Positions 18,290-27,101 of a DNA stretch of 64,000 bases are shown here, in pieces. A program made the translations under genes and the position numbers. The first letter of the stretch is position 1. Each line of letters opens with the position of its first letter. The DNA is taken from positions 1,749,221 to 1,813,220 of the forward strand of contig NZ_CP061286.1 of the NCBI RefSeq assembly GCF_018687095.1, read 5' to 3'. The DNA is from Polynucleobacter sp. MWH-UH25E. Its GTDB lineage: Bacteria > Pseudomonadota > Gammaproteobacteria > Burkholderiales > Burkholderiaceae. The notes beneath the pieces are model-generated. The model searched no databases, was not told where the DNA came from, and worked only from the letters and a program-made list of their open reading frames with translations.

Positions 18290-19186
18290 ATGCACCCGAT
18301 TTCATCAAAAACCTTGATCTCTCCCAGCCGCCGTCAAGCACTAGGCCTTGGAATTGCCTCCCTTTTAAGCATGGGCGGCCTTAGCTCATGCGGTCTCGTA
18401 GGTTCAAAAAAGCCAGTTATTGGACTAGTTTTGGGAGCTGGCGCCGCCAGAGGCTTTGCGCATGTGGGCGTCATCAAAGCGCTCGAAGCACAAGGCATTC
18501 GACCCGATATCGTCGTTGGCAGTAGTGCTGGCAGTGTTATTGCCGCCCTACTCGCTTCCGGTGCCACTGGAAATGACCTCAATCGACTTGCCCTAAATCT
18601 AGATGAAGCAACTATTGCTGATTGGGGCTTACCGTTTGCAGGACGTTTCGGTGGACTTATTAAAGGCGACGCCCTGCAAAACATGATTAATCGTGAAGTG
18701 CAGAACAAATCTATTGAACAAATGCGCATTCCACTGGGAATCGTTGCAACAGAATTGCAATCAGGCAAAGGCGTGCTGTTTCGCACCGGAAATACTGGCC
18801 AAGCTGTTCGCGCATCTTGCAGCATCCCTGGAGTATTTCAGCCAACCGTCATTGGTGGAAAAGAATATATCGATGGCGGTTTAGTGGCCCCGGTACCAGT
18901 GAGTTATGCAAGACAAATGGGGGCGACACTAGTAATTGCAGTCAATATCTCTTCTGAACCTGTTCATCAAGATGCGAGCGGCACATTTGGAGTACTCCAG
19001 CAAACGATCTCAATCATGCAAAGAAGCATCAATCAGTTTGAATTAAAAAGTGCGGATATCGTCATCGCACCACATCTAAAACAAATGGGTGGTAGTGACT
19101 TTAAGTCCCGAAATGCCGCGATTCTTGCTGGCGAAGTGGCCACACAAGAACAAATGGGGTTAATTAAGGAAAAGTTAAAAAATTAA
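18290..19186 (+). CDS. Patatin-like phospholipase lipoprotein (RssA/NTE type)
   Basis: Seen: 298 aa. The N-terminus has a twin-arginine-like SRRQALG and a hydrophobic stretch ending in the lipobox LSSC (Cys34). The patatin domain shows the oxyanion loop GAGAARGFAH, the nucleophile elbow GSSAG (Ser79) and the dyad Asp in YIDGG (Asp195), all intact. Known: this family comprises serine lipid hydrolases with a Ser-Asp dyad. Export as a lipoprotein is inferred from the signal. A -10-like TACAAT at 18278-18283 lies only a few bases before the ATG, so the transcript may be nearly leaderless or the promoter may lie elsewhere. Confidence 0.88.
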   Translation: MHPISSKTLISPSRRQALGLGIASLLSMGGLSSCGLVGSKKPVIGLVLGAGAARGFAHVGVIKALEAQGIRPDIVVGSSAGSVIAALLASGATGNDLNRLALNLDEATIADWGLPFAGRFGGLIKGDALQNMINREVQNKSIEQMRIPLGIVATELQSGKGVLFRTGNTGQAVRASCSIPGVFQPTVIGGKEYIDGGLVAPVPVSYARQMGATLVIAVNISSEPVHQDASGTFGVLQQTISIMQRSINQFELKSADIVIAPHLKQMGGSDFKSRNAAILAGEVATQEQMGLIKEKLKN

Positions 19187-19242
19187 CATTAACCCCGCTA
19201 AGTTACTGAAGTAAATCACCTTTTCGACAACATGGTATAGTT

Positions 19243-19278
19243 CCATCTATCTAATTGTATTTACAATTAGATAGATGG
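19243..19278. promoter_or_regulatory. 36-base perfect palindrome over the brnT start codon
   Basis: Arms CCATCTATCTAATTGTA (19243-19259) and TACAATTAGATAGATGG (19262-19278) are exact reverse complements with a 2-base TT centre. The brnT ATG (19275-19277) lies inside the right arm. It may be the operator for BrnA autoregulation, a hairpin that hides the start codon, or both. TCGACA (19224-19229) resembles a -35 box, with TATCTA or TCTAAT inside the palindrome as possible -10 boxes. Confidence 0.75.
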
Positions 19279-19544
19279 AGATTAGCTATGACCACACAAA
19301 AAACAATCAAAACATCCAAGAGCGAAAGCTCTCATTTGATCGAGTTGTGGATTTTGATTTTGAGTCTGCAAATTTCACCATCGATAACAGAAAGAACTAT
19401 GGGGAAATTCGAAGATGTGCAATCGGCTTACTTGATGGAAGATTGCACGTCCTAGTCTTTACCGAAACTGATAAAGGCATTCGTGTGATTAGCTTCAGAA
19501 AAGCAAACAAACGCGAGATGGGAATATATGAACAAAAAAGTTAA
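19275..19544 (+). CDS. brnT: BrnT-family ribonuclease toxin
   Basis: Seen: 89 aa, the normal BrnT (DUF497) size. Features of the family include the N-terminal YDHTKNNQNIQERKLSF, then TIDNRKNYGEIRRCAIGLLDG and the C-terminal signature RVISFRKANKREMGIYE. Known: BrnT is a RelE-like ribonuclease neutralised by BrnA in Brucella and other proteobacteria. The ATG at 19275 lacks a clear ribosome site because the upstream bases belong to a perfect palindrome. It overlaps brnA by 17 bases, so the pair is co-translated. The segment FDFESANFTID is somewhat shorter or different from the usual 'VFDD' region, so activity should not be assumed. Confidence 0.9.
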   Translation: MEISYDHTKNNQNIQERKLSFDRVVDFDFESANFTIDNRKNYGEIRRCAIGLLDGRLHVLVFTETDKGIRVISFRKANKREMGIYEQKS

Positions 19545-19800
19545 TGTTGTTGAAGATGATTTTGAGTGGACAGATACTGAATTCAAGCATTCAGTAAAGA
19601 TCAATTCGCTTCCTAAAACTTTACAATCCAAGATTGCATCAAGAAAAGTTCGAGGCCCTCAAAAAAATCCAACCAAAGTATCAACAACAATTCGACTCTC
19701 GAGTGAAGTGATTTCATCTTTTAAAGCTACTGGTTCTGGCTGGCAAACAAAAATAGATTTGGCTTTAAAACAGTGGCTTGAGGAGCACAAGCTCACGTGA
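19528..19800 (+). CDS. brnA: BrnA-family antitoxin
   Basis: Seen: 90 aa. The N-terminal half carries the DFEWTDTEFKHS toxin-binding region, and the C-terminal half is a ribbon-helix-helix-like DNA-binding segment (VSTTIRLSSEVISSFKATGSGWQTKIDLALKQWL with its central GSGWQ). A GGGA ribosome site lies inside the end of brnT. Known: BrnA binds BrnT and represses the promoter of the operon. The 36-base palindrome over the brnT start is the obvious candidate operator. It converges on the NlpC gene with 17 bases between and no visible terminator. Confidence 0.9.
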   Translation: MNKKVNVVEDDFEWTDTEFKHSVKINSLPKTLQSKIASRKVRGPQKNPTKVSTTIRLSSEVISSFKATGSGWQTKIDLALKQWLEEHKLT

Positions 19801-19817
19801 GAAGCTTGGCTATAAAA

Positions 19818-20471
19818 CTACAGGCTGCGGGACTTACGCTTGAGATTTTTAACTTCGTTCAACAACTCTTGACGCTCGCTTTCGTCCAAGTTATCACTAC
19901 CGTCAAGGCGACGTGCACCATCAAAACGTTTATCCCAGTAGAGACTACCAAGATCATCTACGCGCACGCTAGTGCCCTTCGATGGTGAATGGATAAATTT
20001 GTTATCCCCAACATAAATGCCCACATGAGAAAACGTCAGGCGCATCGTATTGAAAAACACGAGATCGCCTGGTTGCAATTCTTCGCGACTAATGGGCTTA
20101 CCAACACGACTCATTTGTGTGGACTTGCGTGGCAATAAAAAACCTAACTTGTCTTTGAACACATAACCAACAAAGCTACTACCATCCAATCCAGACTGAG
20201 GTAACTCTGTGTCCCAGCGATAACGCACGCCAATGACTTCCATGGCGCGGTTAATTAACTCTTCAGATTTTCCGGTGACGGTGTCCGCAAAACGATCAGA
20301 CACTTTAGCAATGTAAGCCTTACCGGCTTGAAACATGCTTTCCTTGGGAACCGCTGTTTCCGCAACCGCAGGAAGATCTGCAGGTGCATCAGCCGCATAC
20401 ACCATGAAAGGCGCGCTCAGGCCAAGAATGAGGCCTAAGCATTGCGAAAGAAGCACTTTTTTGAATGACAT
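19818..20471 (-). CDS. NlpC/P60-family protein lacking the catalytic cysteine
   Basis: Seen: 217 aa. A signal peptide is likely cleaved after VYA. The NlpC/P60 fold follows, including LQPGDLVFFNTMRLTFSHVGIYVG with His149, and FIHSP with His161. The usual DCSG active-site motif reads Asp96-Gly97-Ser98-Ser99: the nucleophilic Cys codon position is GGT (Gly). The upstream YxxGG is also changed (YRWDT). Known: active members are periplasmic Cys-His peptidoglycan endopeptidases. Inference: this one should have no hydrolase activity and may be a structural, regulatory or decaying paralogue. The frame is intact and well conserved elsewhere, which argues against simple decay. Confidence 0.85.
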   Translation of the reverse strand: MSFKKVLLSQCLGLILGLSAPFMVYAADAPADLPAVAETAVPKESMFQAGKAYIAKVSDRFADTVTGKSEELINRAMEVIGVRYRWDTELPQSGLDGSSFVGYVFKDKLGFLLPRKSTQMSRVGKPISREELQPGDLVFFNTMRLTFSHVGIYVGDNKFIHSPSKGTSVRVDDLGSLYWDKRFDGARRLDGSDNLDESERQELLNEVKNLKRKSRSL

Positions 20472-20628
20472 CGGGTCAGTTTAACAAATAAACATCAATT
20501 AACCAAGTTGAGGTATGTCTCTTAATTTGTTGTTTTTATTAGATTTTTTGTATTTAAGTATCATTCTCGGGGGAAATTTGCACCAAAACAGCCCATGAAT
20601 TACCCGTCTAAAGCGGGAATAAAACTTT

Positions 20629-22275
20629 CTAGGTCAGCTCAGCGGCAGCAAAAAGCTCTTTGGTGTAGACCTGCCTTGGATGCTTAATCATGGTTTCGGT
20701 ATCCCCGAATTCCACCACTCTGCCTTCCTTAAGAACCATCACCTCGTGAGACATAGCTCGAATGACTGCCAAGTCATGGCTAATCATGAGGTAGGCCAAG
20801 TTGTATTTCTTTTGCAGCTCAGAAAGTAAAGCGAGCACCTGTTTTTGAATTGAAACATCTAGCGCCGAGGTGGGCTCATCTAAGACCAAAATTTGTGGGC
20901 GCAAAATGAGCGCACGTGCAATCGCAATTCTCTGACGCTGCCCGCCAGAAAACTCGTGTGGGTAGCGATGCAGTGCTGAGCGATCGAGCCCTACTTCTTT
21001 GAGCATATCCACCACTCGAGATTCTCTCTCTGTGGCAGATAGATTTGGGTGATGCACGTCCAAACCTTCGGCAATGATTTGCAACACACTCATCCGCGGA
21101 GAAAGTGAACCAAATGGATCCTGAAAGATCACTTGCAAGCTAGCACGCATTGCTCTGCGCTCAACTGGTTTTAATAACTGCCAATCTTTACCGAGCACAT
21201 CCACATTGCTAGAGACTTGAGCAGCAGAGTCGCCCAGCAAGCCAAGCACAGCCATGCCAAGCGTGGTCTTACCAGACCCAGATTCACCGATAACGCCAAT
21301 CGTTTGACCCTGCTTTAATTCAAAGCTCACCTTCTTTAACACCTTGTGTGGAGGAGCCTTTTTAAACCAGCCAACCGCTTCAGAACTTGGATAAGCAACT
21401 GATAATTCTTCAGTCTTTAATAAAACTGGAGCTAAAGGCATCACAGGCGCAAGATTGCGAACGGGCTCGCTATTAACTAAGGCGCGAGTATAGGGATCGA
21501 CTGTATGCTCGAATACTTGTTTGGTTGTGCCAACCTCAATTAAATTTCCTTGATTTAAAACAGCCACGCGCTGTGCAAAATGCTTTACTAAGTTGAGGTC
21601 ATGAGTAATTAGCAAAATACTCATGCCACCATACTCTTTAGATTCTTGCTGTAACTCTTTTAAGAGATCCAGAATTTGCATCCGCAAACTCACATCTAAT
21701 GCAGTTGTGGGCTCATCGGCAATAAGCAATCTTGGCTTACACGCTAAAGCCATCGCAATCATGGCGCGTTGGCGCTGCCCACCGGATAATTGATGCGGAT
21801 AAGAATGAAAACGGCGCTCAGGCTCTGGAATGCCCGTCTTTTTCAGTAAATCAATCGCAGCATCAATTGCATCTGCCTTTGAAATCAAGGGCTGATCAAT
21901 CTGTACCGCTTCGATAATTTGATTACCAATTGTGAATAGCGGATTTAAGGCTGTCATTGGCTCCTGGAAAATCATGGCGATCTCACGCCCACGGATCTCC
22001 CGAATATCTTCAATCGACATTGAGAGGAGATCAACCTCCCCTTGCCCTTCACTCGTATCACGCCGCTTCCACAAAATTTTTCCACTTACCTTGGCTCCTT
22101 CGGGCTCTAATCTGAGAGGCGCCAACGCAGTCAGTGTTTTTCCAGAGCCGGATTCACCAACTAGAGCTAATCGCTCGCCAACACCAATATCGAGATCAAG
22201 TTGATTAACAGCAAACTTTTCACGGCGCCCTGATCCAAAGGAAATAGAAAGATTTTGATAGCGCAACAGACTCAT
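20629..22275 (-). CDS. yejF: Dual ATPase subunit of an oligopeptide ABC importer (YejF)
   Basis: Seen: 548 aa with two complete ABC cassettes: Walker A GESGSGKT twice (near residues 37 and 314), signature SGGQRQR twice, and Walker B LLIADEPTTALD and LVLDEPTSALD. Known: YejABEF imports oligopeptides, including microcin C-like peptides, and belongs to the Dpp/Opp family. It overlaps yejE by four bases (ATGA). Last gene of the operon; only a weak CCCGC/GCGGG-type hairpin follows, so no terminator is called. Confidence 0.95.
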   Translation of the reverse strand: MSLLRYQNLSISFGSGRREKFAVNQLDLDIGVGERLALVGESGSGKTLTALAPLRLEPEGAKVSGKILWKRRDTSEGQGEVDLLSMSIEDIREIRGREIAMIFQEPMTALNPLFTIGNQIIEAVQIDQPLISKADAIDAAIDLLKKTGIPEPERRFHSYPHQLSGGQRQRAMIAMALACKPRLLIADEPTTALDVSLRMQILDLLKELQQESKEYGGMSILLITHDLNLVKHFAQRVAVLNQGNLIEVGTTKQVFEHTVDPYTRALVNSEPVRNLAPVMPLAPVLLKTEELSVAYPSSEAVGWFKKAPPHKVLKKVSFELKQGQTIGVIGESGSGKTTLGMAVLGLLGDSAAQVSSNVDVLGKDWQLLKPVERRAMRASLQVIFQDPFGSLSPRMSVLQIIAEGLDVHHPNLSATERESRVVDMLKEVGLDRSALHRYPHEFSGGQRQRIAIARALILRPQILVLDEPTSALDVSIQKQVLALLSELQKKYNLAYLMISHDLAVIRAMSHEVMVLKEGRVVEFGDTETMIKHPRQVYTKELFAAAELT

Positions 22276-23297
22276 GAACGACCCCCGCTCATCAACCCAG
22301 CTTTACGTGAGTCATAAGCATCACGCAGTGCCTCACCCATAAAAGTCAACAGCAACAAGGTGCTGACTAACACCACAAAGGTAGATAAGGAAATCCACCA
22401 AGCATCTAGGTTTCCTTTGCCTTGCGAAAGTAGCTCGCCCAAGCTAGGCGTACCTGGAGGAACACCCAGCCCCAGAAAATCAAGGCTGGTGAGAGACAAA
22501 ATTGCGGCGCTCATGCGAAATGGCAAGAAAGTAATGACCGGTGTCAAACTATTCGGCAGAATGTGGCGCCACATAATTTGCACATTGGTCAAGCCAAGCG
22601 CTCTTGCGGCGCGCACATACTCTAAGGCGCGGTTACGGAAGAACTCAGCTCGCACATAGTCTGATAAGCCCATCCATCCAAATGCAGCCAACAGAAGAAT
22701 TAACAACAAAACACTTGGATGAAAGATGGAAGCAAAAATAATCAGGAGATACAACTCTGGCATTGCCGACCAAATCTCAATCAAGCGCTGAGAAATCAAG
22801 TCAAACTTACCGCCAAAAAATCCCATTAAAGATCCAGTGATGACACCAACAGTAACACCCACAATGGTCAACGCTAGACCAAAGAGAATCGACAAGCGGA
22901 ATCCGTAGATTAGACGAGACAAAACATCGCGCCCCCGGTCATCAGTCCCCAGCCAGTTCTGCCATGAAGGTGGAGCTGGATTTGGTGAAGGCGCAAAGTA
23001 ATTCAGCGTCTCGTAGCTATATTGAATCGGCGGATAGATCGCCCAATTTCCACCGCTGGTGATGTTGTGACGAATATCAGGATCCAAAAAGTCTGTTGGG
23101 GTCGCAAAGTCACCACCAAAAACGGTTTCGGGCTGGCTCTTCACAATCGGAAAATAAAAATGTCCGTCATAACGAACGACTAAAGGCTTATCGTTCGCAA
23201 TTAATTCGGCACATAGGGATAAACCAAAAAGGCCAAGGAAAATCCACAGACTGAAGTAGCCACGTCGATTTGTCTTAAAGCGTTGCCAACGACTCAT
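22272..23297 (-). CDS. yejE: Peptide ABC importer permease YejE
   Basis: Seen: 341 aa, with an N-terminal membrane segment (GYFSLWIFLGLFGLSLCAEL), a long periplasmic loop including NWLGTDDRGRDVLSRLIYG, and five or so further membrane segments. The permease EAA-like loop is EYVRAARALGLTNVQIMWRH. Known: inner-membrane half of the YejBE channel. Overlaps both neighbours by four bases, so translation of the operon is coupled. Confidence 0.94.
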   Translation of the reverse strand: MSRWQRFKTNRRGYFSLWIFLGLFGLSLCAELIANDKPLVVRYDGHFYFPIVKSQPETVFGGDFATPTDFLDPDIRHNITSGGNWAIYPPIQYSYETLNYFAPSPNPAPPSWQNWLGTDDRGRDVLSRLIYGFRLSILFGLALTIVGVTVGVITGSLMGFFGGKFDLISQRLIEIWSAMPELYLLIIFASIFHPSVLLLILLLAAFGWMGLSDYVRAEFFRNRALEYVRAARALGLTNVQIMWRHILPNSLTPVITFLPFRMSAAILSLTSLDFLGLGVPPGTPSLGELLSQGKGNLDAWWISLSTFVVLVSTLLLLTFMGEALRDAYDSRKAGLMSGGRS

Positions 23298-24379
23298 GAC
23301 CCTCCTCCCGAACCAAACTGGATGCGAGGATCAACATAGACATAGCAAAGATCAGAAATCAGCTTGGTAAATAAACCAATCAATGTGAATAAGTAAAGGG
23401 TTCCGAATACAACGGGATAATCGCGACGCATGACTGACTCGTAAGAAAGCAAGCCCAGCCCATCCAAAGAAAACAGGGTTTCAATCAATAAAGACCCAGT
23501 AAAGAATGCGCCGATAAATGCAGCAGGAAAGCCCGTTACTAGTGGCAACATCGCATTACGAAAGACATGCTTCCATAGCACTTGCTTCTCGGTTAGACCT
23601 TTAGCCCTAGCAGTCAACACATACTGTTTGCGAATCTCTTCCAAGAATGAATTCTTTGTCAACATTGTTACCACAGCAAAGCTGCCCAATACGGATGCTG
23701 TAATTGGCAAGACGAGATGCCACAGATAGTCCATAACCTTGCCGATCAGACTCAGTTCGCTCCAGTCATCCGAGGTAAGTCCACGCAAGGGAAATATTTG
23801 CAGAAAACTACCGCCGCCAAATATCACCAGCAATAAAACACCCAATACAAATCCTGGAATGGCGTAACCGACCAGAATCATCGTGCTTGTAACGGCATCG
23901 AATCGAGATCCATCGCGTACTGCTTTAGCTATACCTAGAGGAATAGATACCAAATAGGTAATAAAGAATGTCCATAAACCAATACTGATGGAGACTGGAA
24001 GTTTGGAAACTACTAAACGCCAAACACTTTCGTGCTGGTAATAACTATCACCTAAGTCAAATCGAGCAAATCGACCAAGCATCATGAAGTAGCGCTCAAC
24101 TGGCGGCTTATCAAAACCATAGAGAGCTTTGACCTCTTCTAAACGCTGTGCATCTATTCCTTGGCGACCACGATAATTTGCGCTTGCACCAGCACCTGAA
24201 GATTCACTGCCACCGGTTGCGGCGCCACCTTTTCCTTTAAGTTCAAGCACCATTTGTTCAACTGGCCCACCTGGAACAAATTGCACCACCGCGAATGTAA
24301 GCGTTAAAACTCCAAGGAGAGTTGGAATCATTAAAAGTAAACGCTTGAAGATATAAACACGCATTTGAGCTTGCATCAC
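23294..24379 (-). CDS. yejB: Peptide ABC importer permease YejB
   Basis: Seen: 361 aa with DppB-like architecture. First membrane segment near residues 10-35 (MIPTLLGVLTLTFAVVQFVPGG), a Gly/Ser-rich periplasmic insertion (about 48-75), and about five C-terminal membrane segments with the EAA-like loop VLTARAKGLTEKQVLWKHVF. Known: partner of YejE. The start could be either Met1 or Met2; both are close to the four-base overlap with yejA. Confidence 0.94.
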   Translation of the reverse strand: MMQAQMRVYIFKRLLLMIPTLLGVLTLTFAVVQFVPGGPVEQMVLELKGKGGAATGGSESSGAGASANYRGRQGIDAQRLEEVKALYGFDKPPVERYFMMLGRFARFDLGDSYYQHESVWRLVVSKLPVSISIGLWTFFITYLVSIPLGIAKAVRDGSRFDAVTSTMILVGYAIPGFVLGVLLLVIFGGGSFLQIFPLRGLTSDDWSELSLIGKVMDYLWHLVLPITASVLGSFAVVTMLTKNSFLEEIRKQYVLTARAKGLTEKQVLWKHVFRNAMLPLVTGFPAAFIGAFFTGSLLIETLFSLDGLGLLSYESVMRRDYPVVFGTLYLFTLIGLFTKLISDLCYVYVDPRIQFGSGGGS

Positions 24380-26262
24380 TTACTCTCCTCTTTCCACCAG
24401 TTTTGCATAATCCAAGGCTCAGCTTGGTAATACAGCGGTGGCTCTGGGTAACGCATTTCCTTGCGGAAGGCGACACGATGCGTGGGGTTGTACCACTGCG
24501 GTACCACGTAATAACTATTCCATAAGACCCGATCGAGCGCTCGAGCAGCCGTTCTTAATTGATCTCGATTCTGGGCTCTCGTAATTTCAGAAACTAGTGC
24601 ATCGACAACAGGCGATTGAATTCCGATCACGTTATCAGAGCCCTTTTCTTTTGCAGCCTGACTACCAAAGCGATCCCACAACTCACTTCCAGGATTTTGC
24701 GAGTCTTGGAAACGCACCGTTGTCATATCAAAATCAAACTCATTCATACGTTTTTGATGAAGCGCAAAGTCACTTGTGCGCACATCTACCTGAATCCCTA
24801 ATTTTTCAAGATTGCGAATGTAGGCTGAAATAACCCTGAGGAAGAATCCACCATCCTCAACAATCTCAAAGCGAAATGGCTCGCCCTTTTCATTACGCAA
24901 AGCACCATCACGATATTGCCAACCCGCATGCATCAATAACTCTCGCGCTTTACGCAAATTTTGGCGCAAGCTGCTTGGTGGCAAGGTGGACGGTGCTGGC
25001 GGCATCGGCCCAAACACCGCATCTGGCACCCACTGAGGGTATTGCGCCTTGAGGGACCTCAGTAATTTCAACTCACCTTCAGTTGGCTTACTTGGGCCAT
25101 CAAAATTCGCACTCAAATCACTATTCGTGAAATAACTATTAATGCGTCCGTATTGGTCAAAAAAGATCTGACGATTGAGCCACTCAAAATCCAATGCCAA
25201 ACCCAATGCTTGACGAACGCGCGGATCCTGGAAAATAGGTCTGCGAATGTTCATCGCAAAGCCCTGCATGCCTGCGCCATTGTGGTTGATGAATGCCTTC
25301 TTCGTCAGTGTGCCATTATCAAACTTTGATCCCACATATCCTTTAGCCCAAATTTTGGCGCGGTACTCTACGATGGCATCGAACTCCCCCGCCTTAAATG
25401 CTTCAAGACGAACAGCGTCATCACTGTAGAGTTTGTAAAGCACACGATCGAAGTTGTAAAAACCAACCCGAATATTGAGCGGCTTAGCAAGTTGATCAGC
25501 CCAATACTGTGGGTTCTTCTTGTAAACAATCGATTTGCCTGCCTTAAACGATTCTATTAAGTAGGGACCGCTGCCAATGGGAGCCTCGAAGGCAAGCTGC
25601 TCAAATGGAATCATGCTGCCATCAGGCTTCTTGCCCCAGTTACGCGAGAAGATTGGAAGTGTTCCAGCCAGAATCGGCAATTCTGAATTGTTATTCTTAA
25701 ATTCAAAACGCACCAATCGATCAGAGAGGACCACTGCAGATGAAATATCAGCAAAGGTGGTTTTATAACGGGGATGCGCCTTCCCGCTCATCAGCACATC
25801 AAAACTGTATTTCACATCCGCCGCTAATATGGGACTGCCATCTGAAAACTTCGCTTCCGGACGAATATGAAACGTAACTGATTTACGATCCTTTGCAACC
25901 TCAATGTCATCCGCAAGTAATCCGTAGACACTCGATGTTTCATCGGCACTACCCTCAGCCAAAGACTCAAATATCAACTCAATGCCTGGAGCAGTGACAC
26001 CACGCAATGTAAACGGGTTGAACTTATCAAAGCTAGTTCTTTGCCCTGGATTGGGCAACACAAGGGTGCCTCCCTTGGGAGCATTGGGATTGACATAGTC
26101 AAAATGGGTAAAACCCTCTGGATACTTTGGTTTGCCATACTGAGCAATTCCCTGACCCGCCAATGCCACACCACTCAACGACCCAGTCAGGACGGCTAAG
26201 AGCAAGAATTGGGTAAATCTGCCAAATAAGGCAAAGGGGGCAAAAAGGGTTTGGGCTGACAT
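24376..26262 (-). CDS. yejA: Periplasmic oligopeptide-binding protein YejA
   Basis: Seen: about 628 aa from ATG 26262 (MSAQTLFAPFALFG). A hydrophobic signal region ends near VALAGQG, followed by an SBP_bac_5 domain (GGTLVLPNPGQRTSFDKFNPF; PEAKFSDGSPILAADVKYSF). Known: delivers oligopeptides to YejBEF. An upstream in-frame TTG at 26286 is possible, but neither start has a clear ribosome site. Divergent from fabI with only about 53 bases between, so the two promoters must be back to back. Confidence 0.93.
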   Translation of the reverse strand: MSAQTLFAPFALFGRFTQFLLLAVLTGSLSGVALAGQGIAQYGKPKYPEGFTHFDYVNPNAPKGGTLVLPNPGQRTSFDKFNPFTLRGVTAPGIELIFESLAEGSADETSSVYGLLADDIEVAKDRKSVTFHIRPEAKFSDGSPILAADVKYSFDVLMSGKAHPRYKTTFADISSAVVLSDRLVRFEFKNNNSELPILAGTLPIFSRNWGKKPDGSMIPFEQLAFEAPIGSGPYLIESFKAGKSIVYKKNPQYWADQLAKPLNIRVGFYNFDRVLYKLYSDDAVRLEAFKAGEFDAIVEYRAKIWAKGYVGSKFDNGTLTKKAFINHNGAGMQGFAMNIRRPIFQDPRVRQALGLALDFEWLNRQIFFDQYGRINSYFTNSDLSANFDGPSKPTEGELKLLRSLKAQYPQWVPDAVFGPMPPAPSTLPPSSLRQNLRKARELLMHAGWQYRDGALRNEKGEPFRFEIVEDGGFFLRVISAYIRNLEKLGIQVDVRTSDFALHQKRMNEFDFDMTTVRFQDSQNPGSELWDRFGSQAAKEKGSDNVIGIQSPVVDALVSEITRAQNRDQLRTAARALDRVLWNSYYVVPQWYNPTHRVAFRKEMRYPEPPLYYQAEPWIMQNWWKEESK

Positions 26263-26315
26263 ATATGCAACAATTGTAGATAGCAAATCATATTTGAAGA
26301 AGCAAAGGACACAAC

Positions 26316-27101
26316 ATGGGCTTTCTCGCTGGCAAAAAAATCCTCATTACCGGCCTCCTCTCTAACCGCTCTATCGCCTATGGCATCGCCAAAGCCTGCC
26401 ATCGTGAAGGTGCCGAGCTTGCTTTTACTTATGTTGGTGAGCGCTTTAAAGACCGCATCGTGGATTTTGCGAAAGAATTTAATTCAGATCTGATTTTTGA
26501 CTGTGACGTTGGTAGCGATGAGCAAATCTCAGCACTATTTAAGGATTTAGCAAAATCCTGGCCACAGTTTGATGGTTTTGTGCATGCAATCGGCTTTGCG
26601 CCACGCGAAGCGATTGCCGGCGACTTTTTGGATGGCCTCTCACGCGAGGGATTCAAGATCGCCCATGACATTTCTGCATACAGCTTTCCAGCAATGGCAA
26701 AAGAAGCATTGCCTATGTTGCGCGATAAATCTTCATTACTTACATTGACCTATCTTGGCTCAATGAAGAATGTTCCCAACTACAACACCATGGGTTTGGC
26801 TAAAGCATCTCTTGAGGCATCCGTGCGCTACCTCGCAGGTTCTGTTGGACCCAAAGGTATCCGCGCCAACGGCATCTCTGCTGGCCCCATCAAAACCTTG
26901 GCGGCCTCTGGCATCAAGGGCTTTGGCAAGATTTTGGAAGCAGTTGAGCAAACTGCCCCACTGCGTCGTAATGTCACGATTGATGATGTTGGCAATACTG
27001 CCGCCTTCTTGCTATCCGATTTAGCAAATGGCATTACCGCAGAAATCATTTATGTTGATAACGGCTTTAGCCAAGTGATTGGCGGAATGGAAGAGGCTTG
27101 A
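26316..27101 (+). CDS. fabI: Enoyl-[acyl-carrier-protein] reductase (NADH)
   Basis: Seen: 261 aa, normal for FabI. Rossmann start KKILITGLLSNRSIAYGIA. The catalytic pattern Tyr146-x9-Tyr156-x6-Lys163 (TYLGS...YNTMGLAKAS) is intact, with SAGPIKTLAASGI after it. Known: last reduction of the fatty acid elongation cycle, the target of triclosan and isoniazid-type inhibitors. AAAGGA ribosome site. Its stop codon overlaps the TTG start of chrA (TTGA). Confidence 0.97.
   Translation: MGFLAGKKILITGLLSNRSIAYGIAKACHREGAELAFTYVGERFKDRIVDFAKEFNSDLIFDCDVGSDEQISALFKDLAKSWPQFDGFVHAIGFAPREAIAGDFLDGLSREGFKIAHDISAYSFPAMAKEALPMLRDKSSLLTLTYLGSMKNVPNYNTMGLAKASLEASVRYLAGSVGPKGIRANGISAGPIKTLAASGIKGFGKILEAVEQTAPLRRNVTIDDVGNTAAFLLSDLANGITAEIIYVDNGFSQVIGGMEEA

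Noticed and set aside
20590..20628. CCCG...CGGG hairpin after yejF as a terminator
   Set aside because: Stem of only 4-5 bases and no U run on the minus strand.
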